DNA from: Rhodoferax potami
Lineage (GTDB): Bacteria; Pseudomonadota; Gammaproteobacteria; Burkholderiales; Burkholderiaceae_C
Assembly: GCF_032193765.1 (NCBI RefSeq)
Contig: NZ_JAVBIJ010000001.1
Location: 2,604,001-2,668,000, forward strand
Reading direction: 5' to 3'
DNA: 64,000 bases
Made by a program: the position numbers and the translations under genes. Under the pieces are notes generated by a model. The model saw only the letters and a program-made list of their open reading frames with translations. It had not been told where the DNA came from and searched no databases. Below are positions 34,277 to 43,274 of this stretch, piece after piece (position 1 is the first letter of the stretch; the number at the start of each line of letters is the position of its first letter).

Positions 34277-36031
34277 ATGCCATACCTGTTCCTGCGCCTG
34301 TTGGTGGCGCTGGCACTTTGGGCGGGAGCGGGTTGGGCGCATGGATTTGTCGCCGAAGCCCGCGCTGCCAGTCCGCTTTTATTGACAGACAACAGCGAGC
34401 CGTGGCCCCTTCAAAACAGCTCCATGCAGTGGCTGGAACCGGGCCGCAACGCGACAGCGGCACAAGCCTGGGCCGCGCCGTTTGAAGCCGCCCACATGGA
34501 GCACGCTGCGCCCCTCAACGCCAAAAACACCCTTTGGATCAAGCTCACGCTGGTTCGTGCGACCGGCAGCACCGGCCGGTGGACGCTAAACATTCCCCAG
34601 CCCTACCTTGACCATGTGGTGCTCTTTGAGCGACAAGACGGCGCCTGGTACCCCCAAACAGCAGGCGACAAGCACGCCCAGCGCCACTGGAACGTGCGCG
34701 GCCTGTACCCCGAATTTGAGCTGTACTTGCCGCCCGGACAGCCTACCGAGGTGTTGCTGCAGATTCGCAACTTCAAGCCGCTCGCCATCCCTTTGCGGAT
34801 GGTCCCGGCCAACCTGCGCGAGGGCCAGCGCCTGGCAGAGGGCATTGGCCTCGGCGTCATGTTCGGGCTGATCCTCACCCTGGCGGCCGTCTCACTCATG
34901 CGCTATGCAGAGTTCCGCAATGTGTCGGACCTGGGCGCCGCTCTTTACAGCGTGATGATTGCGCTCACGCTGGCGCAATTCAACGGCATCCTCAACTCAC
35001 TGCTCTGGCCCGGCGCCCCCTTGTGGGCAGACTACGCCAGCAGTGTGCTGCCGTCACTGGCTATCGGGGTCGCCCTGCTCTATGTGCGGCACCTGTATGC
35101 GCTCTCCACCCACTACCCGTGGTTTGATAAGTTGCTCGGCGTGCTGGGTGTTGCTGCACTGGCCTCGGTTGCCTGCTACCTGTTCCTGGACCGCACCCTG
35201 GCGGATACGGTCTCGGGCATCGTGATTCTGCTGGGCACCGCTTGCAGCCTGTTGGCTACGGCGGTGAACTGGAGGGCGGGCTCCCCCTTGGGAGCTTGGC
35301 TGCTGTGGACATACACCCCCAAATTCGCCCTGGTGATCTGGATGACGCTGGAGGCCGGCGGCAGTCTGCCCGCATTCTGGCCGGTGCGCTATTTGCTCAC
35401 ACTCACCGTGGCGGCTTCGGTGCCCGCCTTGGTCTATGCCTTGGGGCGCGCCACCCATGACCGCAAAGAAGTCGTGGCCCGGGCAGAACACCTCCCGACC
35501 CAAGACGCATTGACCGGTTTGCTCACGGCACATGCCTTCCAAACCCACCTCACCGAGGCCTATGAACGCGCCATCACCCACCGCGAGCCCTTGGCACTAG
35601 TCTTGGTGAACATTGCAAACTTGGACCACATCCGCCACAACATGGGGGATCCTGCCGCGGAGCAGTGCCTTTTGCGCGCCGTGATCAAGCTGCACCGGGT
35701 GCTACGGGATGTGGACCCGGCGGCACGGGTGGGTAGCGCGCGGTTTGCCCTGCTGCTGGAGGGTGTCGGTTCGCGGCAGGTGCTCACCGAGCGGCTGGTC
35801 AAACTGGTGGCCTCGGGGCTGATTCCCTTGCAAGGCATGCCCACCGAGGTCACGCTGCAGTTTCAAGCTGCGTGCGTGCTCCTGCATGAAAACCCGGTCG
35901 AACCTGCACAAGCCCTCAACGAGTTGGCAGGCGTGCTGGCCGGCATATCTCCGCGAACCCGCCGGCCGATCCGTTTTCTTGAGCCTGTACCCACCCAACT
36001 AGCCAGCTTGCACTCCTCGCTGTCGAGCTGA
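34277..36031 (+). CDS. 7TMR-DISM sensor with degenerate GGDEF domain
   Basis: A 584-residue membrane signalling protein. After a signal peptide (about 1-31) come a periplasmic 7TMR-DISM extracellular domain with the WIKLTLVRATGSTGRWTLNI strand, then seven membrane helices (about 190-395), then a diguanylate-cyclase-like domain (about 412-575). The catalytic GGDEF motif is degenerate: the position reads VGSARFALLLEG, and the N-terminal DALTGLLT is kept. It cannot be expected to make c-di-GMP; a GTP- or protein-binding role is possible. Upstream ychF diverges. Confidence 0.82.
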   Translation: MPYLFLRLLVALALWAGAGWAHGFVAEARAASPLLLTDNSEPWPLQNSSMQWLEPGRNATAAQAWAAPFEAAHMEHAAPLNAKNTLWIKLTLVRATGSTGRWTLNIPQPYLDHVVLFERQDGAWYPQTAGDKHAQRHWNVRGLYPEFELYLPPGQPTEVLLQIRNFKPLAIPLRMVPANLREGQRLAEGIGLGVMFGLILTLAAVSLMRYAEFRNVSDLGAALYSVMIALTLAQFNGILNSLLWPGAPLWADYASSVLPSLAIGVALLYVRHLYALSTHYPWFDKLLGVLGVAALASVACYLFLDRTLADTVSGIVILLGTACSLLATAVNWRAGSPLGAWLLWTYTPKFALVIWMTLEAGGSLPAFWPVRYLLTLTVAASVPALVYALGRATHDRKEVVARAEHLPTQDALTGLLTAHAFQTHLTEAYERAITHREPLALVLVNIANLDHIRHNMGDPAAEQCLLRAVIKLHRVLRDVDPAARVGSARFALLLEGVGSRQVLTERLVKLVASGLIPLQGMPTEVTLQFQAACVLLHENPVEPAQALNELAGVLAGISPRTRRPIRFLEPVPTQLASLHSSLSS

Positions 36032-36065
36032 CCGCGGGCACAGCGCTCGCCATGGCCGGCGTAAC

Positions 36066-36962
36066 TTACGGGGCAGCGGCTCCATCAAACTGGTATGACG
36101 CAGCAACCGTCTGCCCCACCCGCAGCACCTGGCCTGCGCCGGCCTGCACGATGGCATTCATCCCGAAGGTAATCGCGCCGTTCAAGCGGGCGTCCCGGCG
36201 GTAGCTTTGAAGGGCATCCCCCACGCCGGGGTGGCTCTCAGCCGTGTCGGGGTCAATATTGGGTATCGGGCAGCGGGCGCACGGCTTCACCAAAGTGAGT
36301 TGCGCGGGGGTGGCGCCGCCCTCCTCGGCCATGACCTGCAAGACCGCCATGTGGTCTTCATCATTTGCCTCCATTCCGCCCAACACCACATTGGGCCGGA
36401 AACGGCGCATGCCGACCGGCGGCAAACCCGCGGCCGCCAACCGGCTGTTGAGCGGCGCCATGGAGGCGTCGGTCGTGACCAGCACCGGGTATCCGTCGGC
36501 AAATTGGGTGTGCCCCTGCGCACCGCCGGTCCAGCGGGGGCTGCACGCCCGCCGCCCCTCGGGCGCAAAGCGCACCAGGCGCACTCCTTCGCAACCCAGC
36601 GCTTGCTGCAACCACAGAGCGGCGGCATCCCCCATGTCGAGGGCATCCAATATGTCGTCCCAGACTTGGACCCGGGTTTGCGGCCCCTGCGCGTCGAGCG
36701 CTATCTCCAGAGGGCTCAGGCCGGGACACTGCAACTCCAGTGCTTGTGCCAGCAGGCGCGGCTGCACCAGCGCCATGCGGGGATATTCGCGCTGGCTCAC
36801 AAAAAGCCCCTCGCCATCCACCACCATCCAGTGCCGGTCCCACTCCAGCCCGGTGTCCAGCAGGCGTGCATGTTCCACCGCGATACCGGCGAGCGATTTC
36901 ACCGGGTAAATCATCAGCGCGGCAATGTGTCCGTGAATATCGGCTTCAAATTGTGGGGTCAT
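36066..36962 (-). CDS. MOSC-domain protein (YcbX/mARC-like)
   Basis: A 298-residue protein with an N-terminal MOSC beta-barrel (IAALMIYPVKSLAGIAVE) and a MOSC domain. The molybdenum-ligand Cys lies in LVKPCARCPIPNIDPDT; MRRFRPNVVLGG is another family block. Such proteins reduce N-hydroxylated compounds with a molybdenum cofactor. No C-terminal ferredoxin domain is present, so a separate reductase is needed. The ATG at 36962 has AGGA eight bases upstream; longer in-frame starts exist at 36980 and 36998. Confidence 0.88.
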   Translation of the reverse strand: MTPQFEADIHGHIAALMIYPVKSLAGIAVEHARLLDTGLEWDRHWMVVDGEGLFVSQREYPRMALVQPRLLAQALELQCPGLSPLEIALDAQGPQTRVQVWDDILDALDMGDAAALWLQQALGCEGVRLVRFAPEGRRACSPRWTGGAQGHTQFADGYPVLVTTDASMAPLNSRLAAAGLPPVGMRRFRPNVVLGGMEANDEDHMAVLQVMAEEGGATPAQLTLVKPCARCPIPNIDPDTAESHPGVGDALQSYRRDARLNGAITFGMNAIVQAGAGQVLRVGQTVAASYQFDGAAAP

Positions 36963-37018
36963 GGGGGTTTCCTGGTGCATAGAGCCAGCATTGTGCACAG
37001 CCCTCCTACAATGACTGA

Positions 37019-38143
37019 ATGGCCCAAACCTATGACATTTGTATCCGTGGCGCCGGCATCGTGGGGCGCACCCTGGCGCTGCACTTGGCGGCCAAACGCC
37101 TGAAAGTGGCGCTGGTTGAGGCGCCCCCCCAGCCCTCGTCTAGCCCGGATGTGCGGGCATACGCCCTGAACGCCCGCTCGCGCCAACTGCTCGAAGCCAT
37201 CCGTTGCTGGCCGGCGGACGCCCATGCCACTCCGGTGTTGCACATGGCGGTCGTGGCCGATGCGGACGCCGAGGTCCGCTTTGATGCGGTACCGCAAGGC
37301 GTAGACGCCCTGAACTGGATTGTGGACGTGCCGGTGCTCGAGCAACAGCTCGCCCAGGCCGTGCAGTTCCAACCCCTCATTTCTGTGGTCGACACACCGC
37401 AGCCCGCAACCCTGACCGTCGTGTGTGAAGGGCGCGCCAGCACCACCCGCGACGAGTTCGGCGTGGAGTTCGAAACACATCGCTATGCCCAGACCGCGGT
37501 AGCCGCCCGGGTGGAGAGCTCGCTGCCCCACCAACAAACCGCCCGGCAGTGGTTTAGCGAAGGTGAAGTGACCGCGCTGTTGCCGATGCAAGGGCCGGAG
37601 GGGAACTTTCACGCCCTGGTGTGGTCGGTGTCCCCAGAGCGCGCACAAGCCCTGATGCAATACACCGATCTGGAATTCACCAACGCCCTGCAAACGGCCA
37701 CCCGCATGGCGGTGGGTACCCTGCGTCTGGCTAGCCCCCGCGCGAGCTGGACCCTGCAGCATGCCGTCGCCACCCGCTGGACAGGTACAACTACCCTGGA
37801 CGGCCAGCGGCGCGCCTGGGTATTGGCGGGCGACGCGGCCCACAACGTGCACCCACTGGCGGGCCAGGGCCTGAACCTCGGTTTGGGTGATGTGGCCGAG
37901 CTGGTGCAGGTGCTCGATACCCGTGGCTACTGGCGCCCTGTGGACGATATGCGCTTGCTGCGCCGCTACGAGCGGGCCCGCAAGGCGGCCTTCGCAGTGG
38001 TGGGTGGCAGTGGCAACTCCCTGCAACAGCTATTTGCCCACCCCCACGCCTGGGCGGAAAACGCCCGCAGCTGGGGCATGCGCGGCTTTGACAGTTGCGC
38101 CCCGCTCAAACACTGGGTTGCCCGGCAGGCCATGGGCCTGTAA
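37019..38143 (+). CDS. UbiH/UbiF/VisC-family FAD-dependent hydroxylase
   Basis: Flavoprotein monooxygenase of 374 residues in the family that adds hydroxyls to the ubiquinone ring. The nucleotide fold is ICIRGAGIVGRTLALHL (about 7-23), and the second FAD motif is VLAGDAAHNVHPLAGQGLN (about 269-287). The middle has the family DVPVLEQQL stretch. Which ring position is modified cannot be told. dsbC follows after 47 bases. The MOSC gene is divergent, 56 bases away. Confidence 0.85.
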   Translation: MAQTYDICIRGAGIVGRTLALHLAAKRLKVALVEAPPQPSSSPDVRAYALNARSRQLLEAIRCWPADAHATPVLHMAVVADADAEVRFDAVPQGVDALNWIVDVPVLEQQLAQAVQFQPLISVVDTPQPATLTVVCEGRASTTRDEFGVEFETHRYAQTAVAARVESSLPHQQTARQWFSEGEVTALLPMQGPEGNFHALVWSVSPERAQALMQYTDLEFTNALQTATRMAVGTLRLASPRASWTLQHAVATRWTGTTTLDGQRRAWVLAGDAAHNVHPLAGQGLNLGLGDVAELVQVLDTRGYWRPVDDMRLLRRYERARKAAFAVVGGSGNSLQQLFAHPHAWAENARSWGMRGFDSCAPLKHWVARQAMGL

Positions 38144-38190
38144 GCGCCCGGGCTCGCTCCGTCTTTTTACTTTTTCCGGAAATTTTGTTT

Positions 38191-38916
38191 ATGCACTTCC
38201 CCCGTTTGTTTGCCACCGTGGGCCTGGCGCTCTCCGCCTTTGCCACGGGTGCCTTCGCCCAGGAGGCCGCCATCCGCGAGGCCATTGCCAAACGGGTGCC
38301 TCAGCTGAAGTCCATCGACGAAGTGCGCCCGGCCGGCATCCCCGGCTTGTATGAGGTCCGGGCCAATGGCGTCGAGATTTATTACACCGATGCCAAGGGC
38401 AACTACCTGATCCAAGGCAACCTGTACGAGACCAAAGGGCTTCGCAACTTGACCGAGGAGCGGATCAACAAGCTCACCGCCATCAAGTTCAGCAGCCTGC
38501 CTCTCAAAGACGCCTTCACCATCGTGCGGGGCAACGGCTCGCGCAAGCTGGCCGTCTTTGAAGACCCGAACTGCGGCTATTGCAAACGCTTTGAGCGCGA
38601 TCTGCAAAAGATCGACAACGTGACGATCTACATGTTCCTCTACCCCATCCTCGGGCCGGACTCGACAGAAAAATCCAAGGCGATCTGGTGCAGCAGAGAC
38701 AAGGTCGCGGCCTGGCAAGACTGGATGCTGCGCGACCAGCCAGCACCGGCCGCAGCAGCCATGTGCGATACATCCCCGCTCGCCCGCAATGTGGAGTTCG
38801 GCAAGACCTACCGCATCCAAGGCACGCCCACGCTGCTGTTTGAGGATGGCAACCGCGTGCCCGGTGCGATTGACGCCCAGCAAATCGAAAAACACCTGAA
38901 AGACGCCAAAAGCTAA
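38191..38916 (+). CDS. dsbC: Periplasmic thiol:disulfide isomerase DsbC
   Basis: Disulfide isomerase of 241 residues. A signal peptide (1-23, ending GAFA) precedes an N-terminal dimerisation domain with GLYEVRANGVEIYY, then a thioredoxin fold with active site CGYC (128-131) and the cis-Pro loop RIQGTPTLLFEDG. This order is that of DsbC/DsbG, and the CGYC site fits DsbC. It depends on the membrane reductase DsbD. Confidence 0.95.
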   Translation: MHFPRLFATVGLALSAFATGAFAQEAAIREAIAKRVPQLKSIDEVRPAGIPGLYEVRANGVEIYYTDAKGNYLIQGNLYETKGLRNLTEERINKLTAIKFSSLPLKDAFTIVRGNGSRKLAVFEDPNCGYCKRFERDLQKIDNVTIYMFLYPILGPDSTEKSKAIWCSRDKVAAWQDWMLRDQPAPAAAAMCDTSPLARNVEFGKTYRIQGTPTLLFEDGNRVPGAIDAQQIEKHLKDAKS

Positions 38917-38952
38917 AGCCACTGGGCACCCGGCGCGGGCCGGAGCCCTTCA

Positions 38953-39000
38953 CAAATTGCTCCTGAATTCATAGCTGCTCGCGCAAGCATAGCGGGCGCC
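38953..39000 (+). repeat. Dispersed repeat, copy E
   Basis: It reads AAATTGCTCCTGAATTCATA then GCTGCTCGCGCAAGCATAGC and GGGCGCC, between dsbC and the M61 peptidase gene. One of the best-matching intergenic copies. Confidence 0.8.
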
Positions 39001-39015
39001 AACCGGTGTTTAGGC

Positions 39016-40875
39016 ATGAAAACTTCGTCCAAGTCGTCCAAATCCCTCGCAACTGCTGCACCCGCATCCGCGGTGCACTACCGGATCGAAGTGCCCGATG
39101 TGCACAGCCACCTGTTCACGGTGCAGATGACCGTAGCCTCGCCGGCCAGCACCCAAACCCTGCGCCTGCCAGCCTGGATTCCGGGTAGCTACCTGCTGCG
39201 CGAATTTGCCAAACACCTGCAGCAGCTGGAGTGTCGGCAAGGCGGCAAACGCATCCCGGTGACGCAGCTGGACAAAGCCACCTGGCAAGTCAGTTGCCGC
39301 GCCGGCCTGCCGTTGGAGGTCAGTTACGAGGTGTACGCCTTTGACGCCTCGGTGCGCACCGCCTGGCTGGATGCGCAGCGCGGCTTTTTCAATGGCACCA
39401 GCCTGTGCCTGCAGGTGCCCGAAGCGGCGGCAGAGCCTCACACCCTGGACATCGCGCCGGTTTCCGGCACCACGGACTGGCAGCTGGCCACCGGACTGTC
39501 GGCGGTCACTATAGACAAGGCGGGCTTTGGCCTGTACCACGCCCCTGACTACGACACCCTGGTCGACTGCCCGGTGGAAATGGGACCGTTCTGGAGCGGC
39601 AGTTTTGAGGTGTTCGGCATTCCCCACCGCTTTGTGGTGGCAGGCGCACCGCCCAGCTTTGACGGCGAGTTGCTTCTGGCCGACACCCGCGCCATTTGCG
39701 AAGCGGAAATGCGCTTCTGGCACGGAAGCGCACTTGAACAGTATCAAAAAGATAGCAGCTCCCGCAATAAAGACGAGGCCCCAAGCCCGATTCCATTCAA
39801 AAACTACGTCTTCATGCTGGCCGCGGTGCACGATGGCTATGGAGGGTTGGAGCACAAAAACTCCACCGCCCTGATTTGCAACCGCAAAGACCTGCCGCGC
39901 CTGCCCCGCACCACGCTGGCCCCCACCACCCACAAGCAGCCCGAGGGCTACACCACGCTGCTGGGGCTGATCAGCCACGAGTACTTCCACACCTGGAACG
40001 TCAAGCGCCTGCGCCCCGCCGAACTCGCCACCTACGACTATCGCGCAGAGAACTACACCGAACTGCTGTGGTTTTTTGAAGGCTTCACCAGCTACTACGA
40101 CGACTTGCTGCTGCGCCGTGCCAAACGCATCGACAACGCCGCTTATCTGAAGCTCTTGAGCAAGACCATCAACCAGGTCCAGCAAACCCCGGGGCGGCTG
40201 GTGCAAAGCGTGGCGCAGAGCAGTTTTGACGCGTGGGTGAAGTACTACCGCCAAGACGAAAACACCGCCAACGCCACCGTGAGCTACTACACCAAGGGTT
40301 CACTGGTGGGCCTGTGCCTTGACCTGACCCTGCGCGCCGAAGGCAAAACCCACCTCGATGCCGTCATGCGCGGCCTGTGGACGCGCTGCGCCGGCGGCCC
40401 CATGACCGAGGCAGACCTGCTGGCCGTGCTGCAAGACCTTGGCGGGCGCTCGTTCGCCAAAGATTTGGCCCGCTGGGTGCACAGCACCAAAGATCTGCCC
40501 GTGCCCGAACTGCTGGAGCAGCACGGTGTGCAAGTCAACCGCGAGCCCGACCAGGCCGCCCAGCAACTCGGACTGCGAGTCAAAGAAAGCGGTGGGCTGT
40601 TCATCCAACAGGTGCTGCGGGGTGGAGCCGCAGAAAAAGCCGGCTTTGCGGCGGGCGACGAGTGGTTGGCCGTGCAGACTGAGGGCATGCCCTGGCGCAT
40701 GCAGGCCTTGGATGACCTGATGCTCTATGCCGGCAAGGCCAAGAAAGTGACAGCTCTCGTTTCGCGCGACAAGCGCCTGATGCAGCTGACCCTCACCCTG
40801 CCGGCCCCCACCCAGGCGGTGCGCCTGTCGGTGCGCGATGCGGCCGCCGCTAACCGCTGGCTGGACGGCGCATAA
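39016..40875 (+). CDS. M61-family aminopeptidase with PDZ domain
   Basis: Zinc metallopeptidase of 619 residues like the Sphingomonas glycyl aminopeptidase. The N-terminal domain has LPAWIPGSYLLREFAKHLQ; the catalytic domain has the zinc box SHEYFHTWNVKRL (H321, E322, H325) and the later ligand in WFFEGFTSYY; a PDZ domain is at the C-terminus (GGLFIQQVLRGGAAEKAGF). No signal peptide is seen, so it may be cytosolic. Residues about 239-258 (ALEQYQKDSSSRNKDEAPSP) interrupt a region that is normally short in the family and are encoded by a repeat-like DNA segment. Confidence 0.9.
   Translation: MKTSSKSSKSLATAAPASAVHYRIEVPDVHSHLFTVQMTVASPASTQTLRLPAWIPGSYLLREFAKHLQQLECRQGGKRIPVTQLDKATWQVSCRAGLPLEVSYEVYAFDASVRTAWLDAQRGFFNGTSLCLQVPEAAAEPHTLDIAPVSGTTDWQLATGLSAVTIDKAGFGLYHAPDYDTLVDCPVEMGPFWSGSFEVFGIPHRFVVAGAPPSFDGELLLADTRAICEAEMRFWHGSALEQYQKDSSSRNKDEAPSPIPFKNYVFMLAAVHDGYGGLEHKNSTALICNRKDLPRLPRTTLAPTTHKQPEGYTTLLGLISHEYFHTWNVKRLRPAELATYDYRAENYTELLWFFEGFTSYYDDLLLRRAKRIDNAAYLKLLSKTINQVQQTPGRLVQSVAQSSFDAWVKYYRQDENTANATVSYYTKGSLVGLCLDLTLRAEGKTHLDAVMRGLWTRCAGGPMTEADLLAVLQDLGGRSFAKDLARWVHSTKDLPVPELLEQHGVQVNREPDQAAQQLGLRVKESGGLFIQQVLRGGAAEKAGFAAGDEWLAVQTEGMPWRMQALDDLMLYAGKAKKVTALVSRDKRLMQLTLTLPAPTQAVRLSVRDAAAANRWLDGA
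39738..39782 (+). repeat. Repeat-like segment inside the M61 gene, copy F
   Basis: It reads CAGTATCAAAAAGATAGCAG then CTCCCGCAATAAAGACGAGG, matching the CTATCAAAAATAG-AGCTGCTCGCGC-AATAAA core with few changes. It is in frame and keeps the reading frame open, adding a hydrophilic loop between the catalytic-domain strands. Confidence 0.6.
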
Positions 40876-40962
40876 ACCGCAGCTCGCGTCAGCGCGGCGC
40901 AAATTCGCTTGGCTATAGTGCGCCCAGCCCCCTCATTTCGACACAAAACAGGAGACCACTGA

Positions 40963-41742
40963 ATGAGCTACGAATGCATCACCACCCGCGTGGAAGGCGA
41001 CAAGGTTGCCATCATCACCCTGAACCGCCCCAAGCAGCTCAACGCCCTCAACGACCAGTTGATGGACGAGCTAGGCGCTGCCCTCAAGGGTTTTGACGCC
41101 GACCCCGCCATCGGCTGCATGGTGATCACCGGCAGCGAAAAAGCGTTTGCGGCAGGCGCCGACATCACCGCCATGGCCAAGTTCAGCTTTGCCGATGCCT
41201 ACAAAGGCGACTTCATTACCCGTAACTGGGAGACCATCCGCACGATCCGCAAACCGGTCATCGCCGCCGTGAGCGGCTTTGCGCTGGGTGGCGGTTGCGA
41301 ACTGGCCATGATGTGCGACTTCATCATCGCCGCCGACAACGCCAAGTTCGGCCAACCGGAAATCAAGCTGGGCATCATCCCCGGCGCCGGTGGCACCCAG
41401 CGCCTGCCCCGTGCGGTGGGCAAATCCAAGGCCATGGACCTGGCCCTGACCGGCCGCATGATGGACGCCACCGAGGCCGAGCGCGCCGGCCTGGTAAGCC
41501 GCGTGGTGGCGCTGGACAAGCTGCAAGAGGAAGCCTTGGGCGCCGCTTTGCAAATCTGCGCCTTCTCACAAGTGGCGACCATGGCGGCCAAAGAATCGGT
41601 CAACCGCGCCTTTGAAGGCACCTTGGCAGATGGCATTGCCTTCGAGCGCCGCATGTTCCACGCTTTGTTTGCGACCGCCGATCAAAAGGAAGGCATGGAC
41701 GCTTTTGTGAACAAACGCGCTGCAAACTTTACGCATCAATAA
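40963..41742 (+). CDS. Enoyl-CoA hydratase
   Basis: Crotonase-fold enzyme of 259 residues hydrating trans-2-enoyl-CoA in fatty-acid oxidation. The oxyanion-hole strand [11 protein letters not shown] and the two catalytic Glu positions are present, E113 in [10 protein letters not shown] and E133 in [12 protein letters not shown], which favours true hydratase activity. A good GGAGACC ribosome site precedes the ATG. Expressed alone as far as can be seen; the tRNA-Met promoter lies over its last codons. Confidence 0.92.
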   Translation: MSYECITTRVEGDKVAIITLNRPKQLNALNDQLMDELGAALKGFDADPAIGCMVITGSEKAFAAGADITAMAKFSFADAYKGDFITRNWETIRTIRKPVIAAVSGFALGGGCELAMMCDFIIAADNAKFGQPEIKLGIIPGAGGTQRLPRAVGKSKAMDLALTGRMMDATEAERAGLVSRVVALDKLQEEALGAALQICAFSQVATMAAKESVNRAFEGTLADGIAFERRMFHALFATADQKEGMDAFVNKRAANFTHQ

Positions 41743-41756
41743 ATCTGGTCTATAAT
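41728..41756 (+). promoter_or_regulatory. Sigma-70 promoter of tRNA-Met
   Basis: A -35 box TTTACG (41728-41733) and a perfect -10 TATAAT (41751-41756) are separated by 17 bases. Transcription would start about 3 bases before the mature tRNA. It overlaps the enoyl-CoA hydratase stop codon. Confidence 0.75.
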
Positions 41757-41765
41757 ACCCGTCTC

Positions 41766-41842
41766 GGTCGTATAGCTCAGTTGGTTAGAGCGCAGCATTC
41801 ATAATGCTGATGTCGGTGGTTCAAGTCCACCTACGACCACCA
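41766..41842 (+). tRNA. tRNA-Met (anticodon CAT), elongator type
   Basis: Acceptor GGTCGTA pairs with TACGACC; the anticodon stem CAGCA/TGCTG carries loop TTCATAA; the T arm GGTGGTTCAAGTCCACC is intact; CCA is encoded. It lacks the initiator signature of unpaired first base and three G-C pairs in the anticodon stem. A lysidine-modified Ile2 tRNA has the same anticodon, so identity needs a covariance-model check. Confidence 0.9.
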
Positions 41843-41846
41843 AATC

Positions 41847-41881
41847 AAAAACCCGCAATTGTTCACACGTTGCGGGTTTTT
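41847..41881 (+). terminator. Terminator after tRNA-Met
   Basis: A 12-bp stem (41847-41858 with 41870-41881), AAAAACCCGCAA/TTGCGGGTTTTT, is followed by further T residues. Confidence 0.9.
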
Positions 41882-42002
41882 TCATGGGCGCTCGCCTCGC
41901 ACCCCCAGGCAAAGCCCTGCCCGACACCTAGAATTCTTGAAAACGATGCCACCGGCGTCGCCAGCCAAGCATGGCTGAACTTTCAAGAAAGCAGAACCTC
42001 AG

Positions 42003-42275
42003 GTGTGGAATCCAGAACATGTGGCTCAAACCGCCACCCAAGTCCTTGTCGACTATCTCGGCGTGGCAGCCCGGTTTGTGGTCGAAGACGCCATGGATGC
42101 CACCGCATCCAGCCACGCGTTGCCGCAAGCCAACCACGAAGCCCACCTCCGCTCGTTCCTGATCAACCTCAGCCAGCAGTTGCCTGCCGGACTGCCCAAT
42201 GAACATATCCGCCAGACCATTCTGGAGCGGTGCACCCCCACAGCCCCAGCCCCCATCACCCCTCTTCAAAAGTAA
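42003..42275 (+). CDS. Small protein upstream of a HAMP sensor
   Basis: A 90-residue frame with GTG start and no firm homologue that I recognise. The part VLVDYLGVAARFVVEDAM followed by the helix of LRSFLINLSQQLP resembles the small C-terminal helical domains seen in some bacterial signalling proteins, but this is a weak impression. The stop is 3 bases before the ATG of the HAMP sensor gene, so they are likely coupled. No ribosome site is obvious and the start is not certain. Confidence 0.5.
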   Translation: MWNPEHVAQTATQVLVDYLGVAARFVVEDAMDATASSHALPQANHEAHLRSFLINLSQQLPAGLPNEHIRQTILERCTPTAPAPITPLQK

Positions 42276-42278
42276 GCC

Positions 42279-43217
42279 ATGAAAAAAACAACATCCATCA
42301 ACCGCAACCTCACGGTGGGGCTGATTGCCATCATCGTATTTTTTATATTGCAAGCCGCCGGCGTGCTGACCATGGGCCGCTACACCGAGCGCGAAGTGGT
42401 GGAGGTGGCGCGTAGGAACACCGTAGCCCAGGTGGACTTGGCCGATTTGTCGACCATGGCGCAGCAGATTCGCCGGTACGAAAAAGAATACTTCATCTAC
42501 GTGAACAACCCCGAGAAGCGCACCCAGTACCAAAAGGAATGGACCGGCACGATGGAGAAGATCACCGCGCTGCTCGGTCGCATGCGCGCCAACAGCAGCG
42601 GCGCCTTGAGCGCTGATGACTTGAGCCGCGTGGGCCAGTGGGCCGCAGCGAGTGAGTTTTATGCGGCAGAAATGACCAAGGTGTTTGCTGAGGTGAACGC
42701 CCGCGCCAACAAGATGCAGGAAGAAGCGGCCACAGCCCAGGCCGCCGAACAGCAAGCCGCCAGCACCAAGGGCGCCAAGACCAAAGAGGCAACACCTGTA
42801 TTGGAAGGCACGCGCATGCTGCTGCCAGATGAAGCCAATGACCTGATCAAGGCGGGTAAAGACCGTTTTTCTGCCGACCTGATCAAAGGCGTTGCCACCA
42901 CCTTTGCCCAGAAGAGTGAAGCTACGCTGGCACTGACCACGGTGACCAACGAGGGATTCAACAAAATGATCTACGGCGTCATGGCAAGCGTGCTGATTGG
43001 CATCGGCATTGGTTTGTACTTGTTGATCAGCCTGCCCAAGAGTGTGACTGAGCCCATCCGCAACCTGACGACCTTGGTCGACGCCCTGAGCCGCGGCGAG
43101 TCCACCAAGCCGGTGGCCAGCATCAAGGTGCTGGAGTTCAAGAACCTGTCCGCTGCCGTGGAGCGCATGCGGATCGCGCAAGAACTGATGCTGCAGCGCC
43201 TGCAAAAGCCCCGCTGA
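42279..43217 (+). CDS. Membrane sensor with HAMP domain but no output domain
   Basis: A 312-residue protein resembling the front half of a chemoreceptor. Helix one is NLTVGLIAIIVFFILQAAGV (about 9-28); a helical periplasmic part follows with an Ala-Glu-rich linker (AATAQAAEQQAASTKGAK); helix two is MASVLIGIGIGLYLLISLP (about 232-250). Then a HAMP domain (PKSVTEPIRNLTTLVDALSR) ends the protein. No methyl-accepting, kinase or cyclase domain follows, and the next gene is separate, so it must signal through a partner. The 90-residue upstream protein is the candidate. Confidence 0.78.
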   Translation: MKKTTSINRNLTVGLIAIIVFFILQAAGVLTMGRYTEREVVEVARRNTVAQVDLADLSTMAQQIRRYEKEYFIYVNNPEKRTQYQKEWTGTMEKITALLGRMRANSSGALSADDLSRVGQWAAASEFYAAEMTKVFAEVNARANKMQEEAATAQAAEQQAASTKGAKTKEATPVLEGTRMLLPDEANDLIKAGKDRFSADLIKGVATTFAQKSEATLALTTVTNEGFNKMIYGVMASVLIGIGIGLYLLISLPKSVTEPIRNLTTLVDALSRGESTKPVASIKVLEFKNLSAAVERMRIAQELMLQRLQKPR

Positions 43218-43222
43218 ACGAC

Positions 43223-43243
43223 GGGCCCGGTAAAATCGGGCCC
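43223..43243 (+). terminator. Terminator after the HAMP sensor
   Basis: GGGCCCG pairs with CGGGCCC around a 7-base loop, followed by TTCTTTC. Confidence 0.75.
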
Positions 43244-43274
43244 TTCTTTCATTCACAGCCTCTGGATACACACC

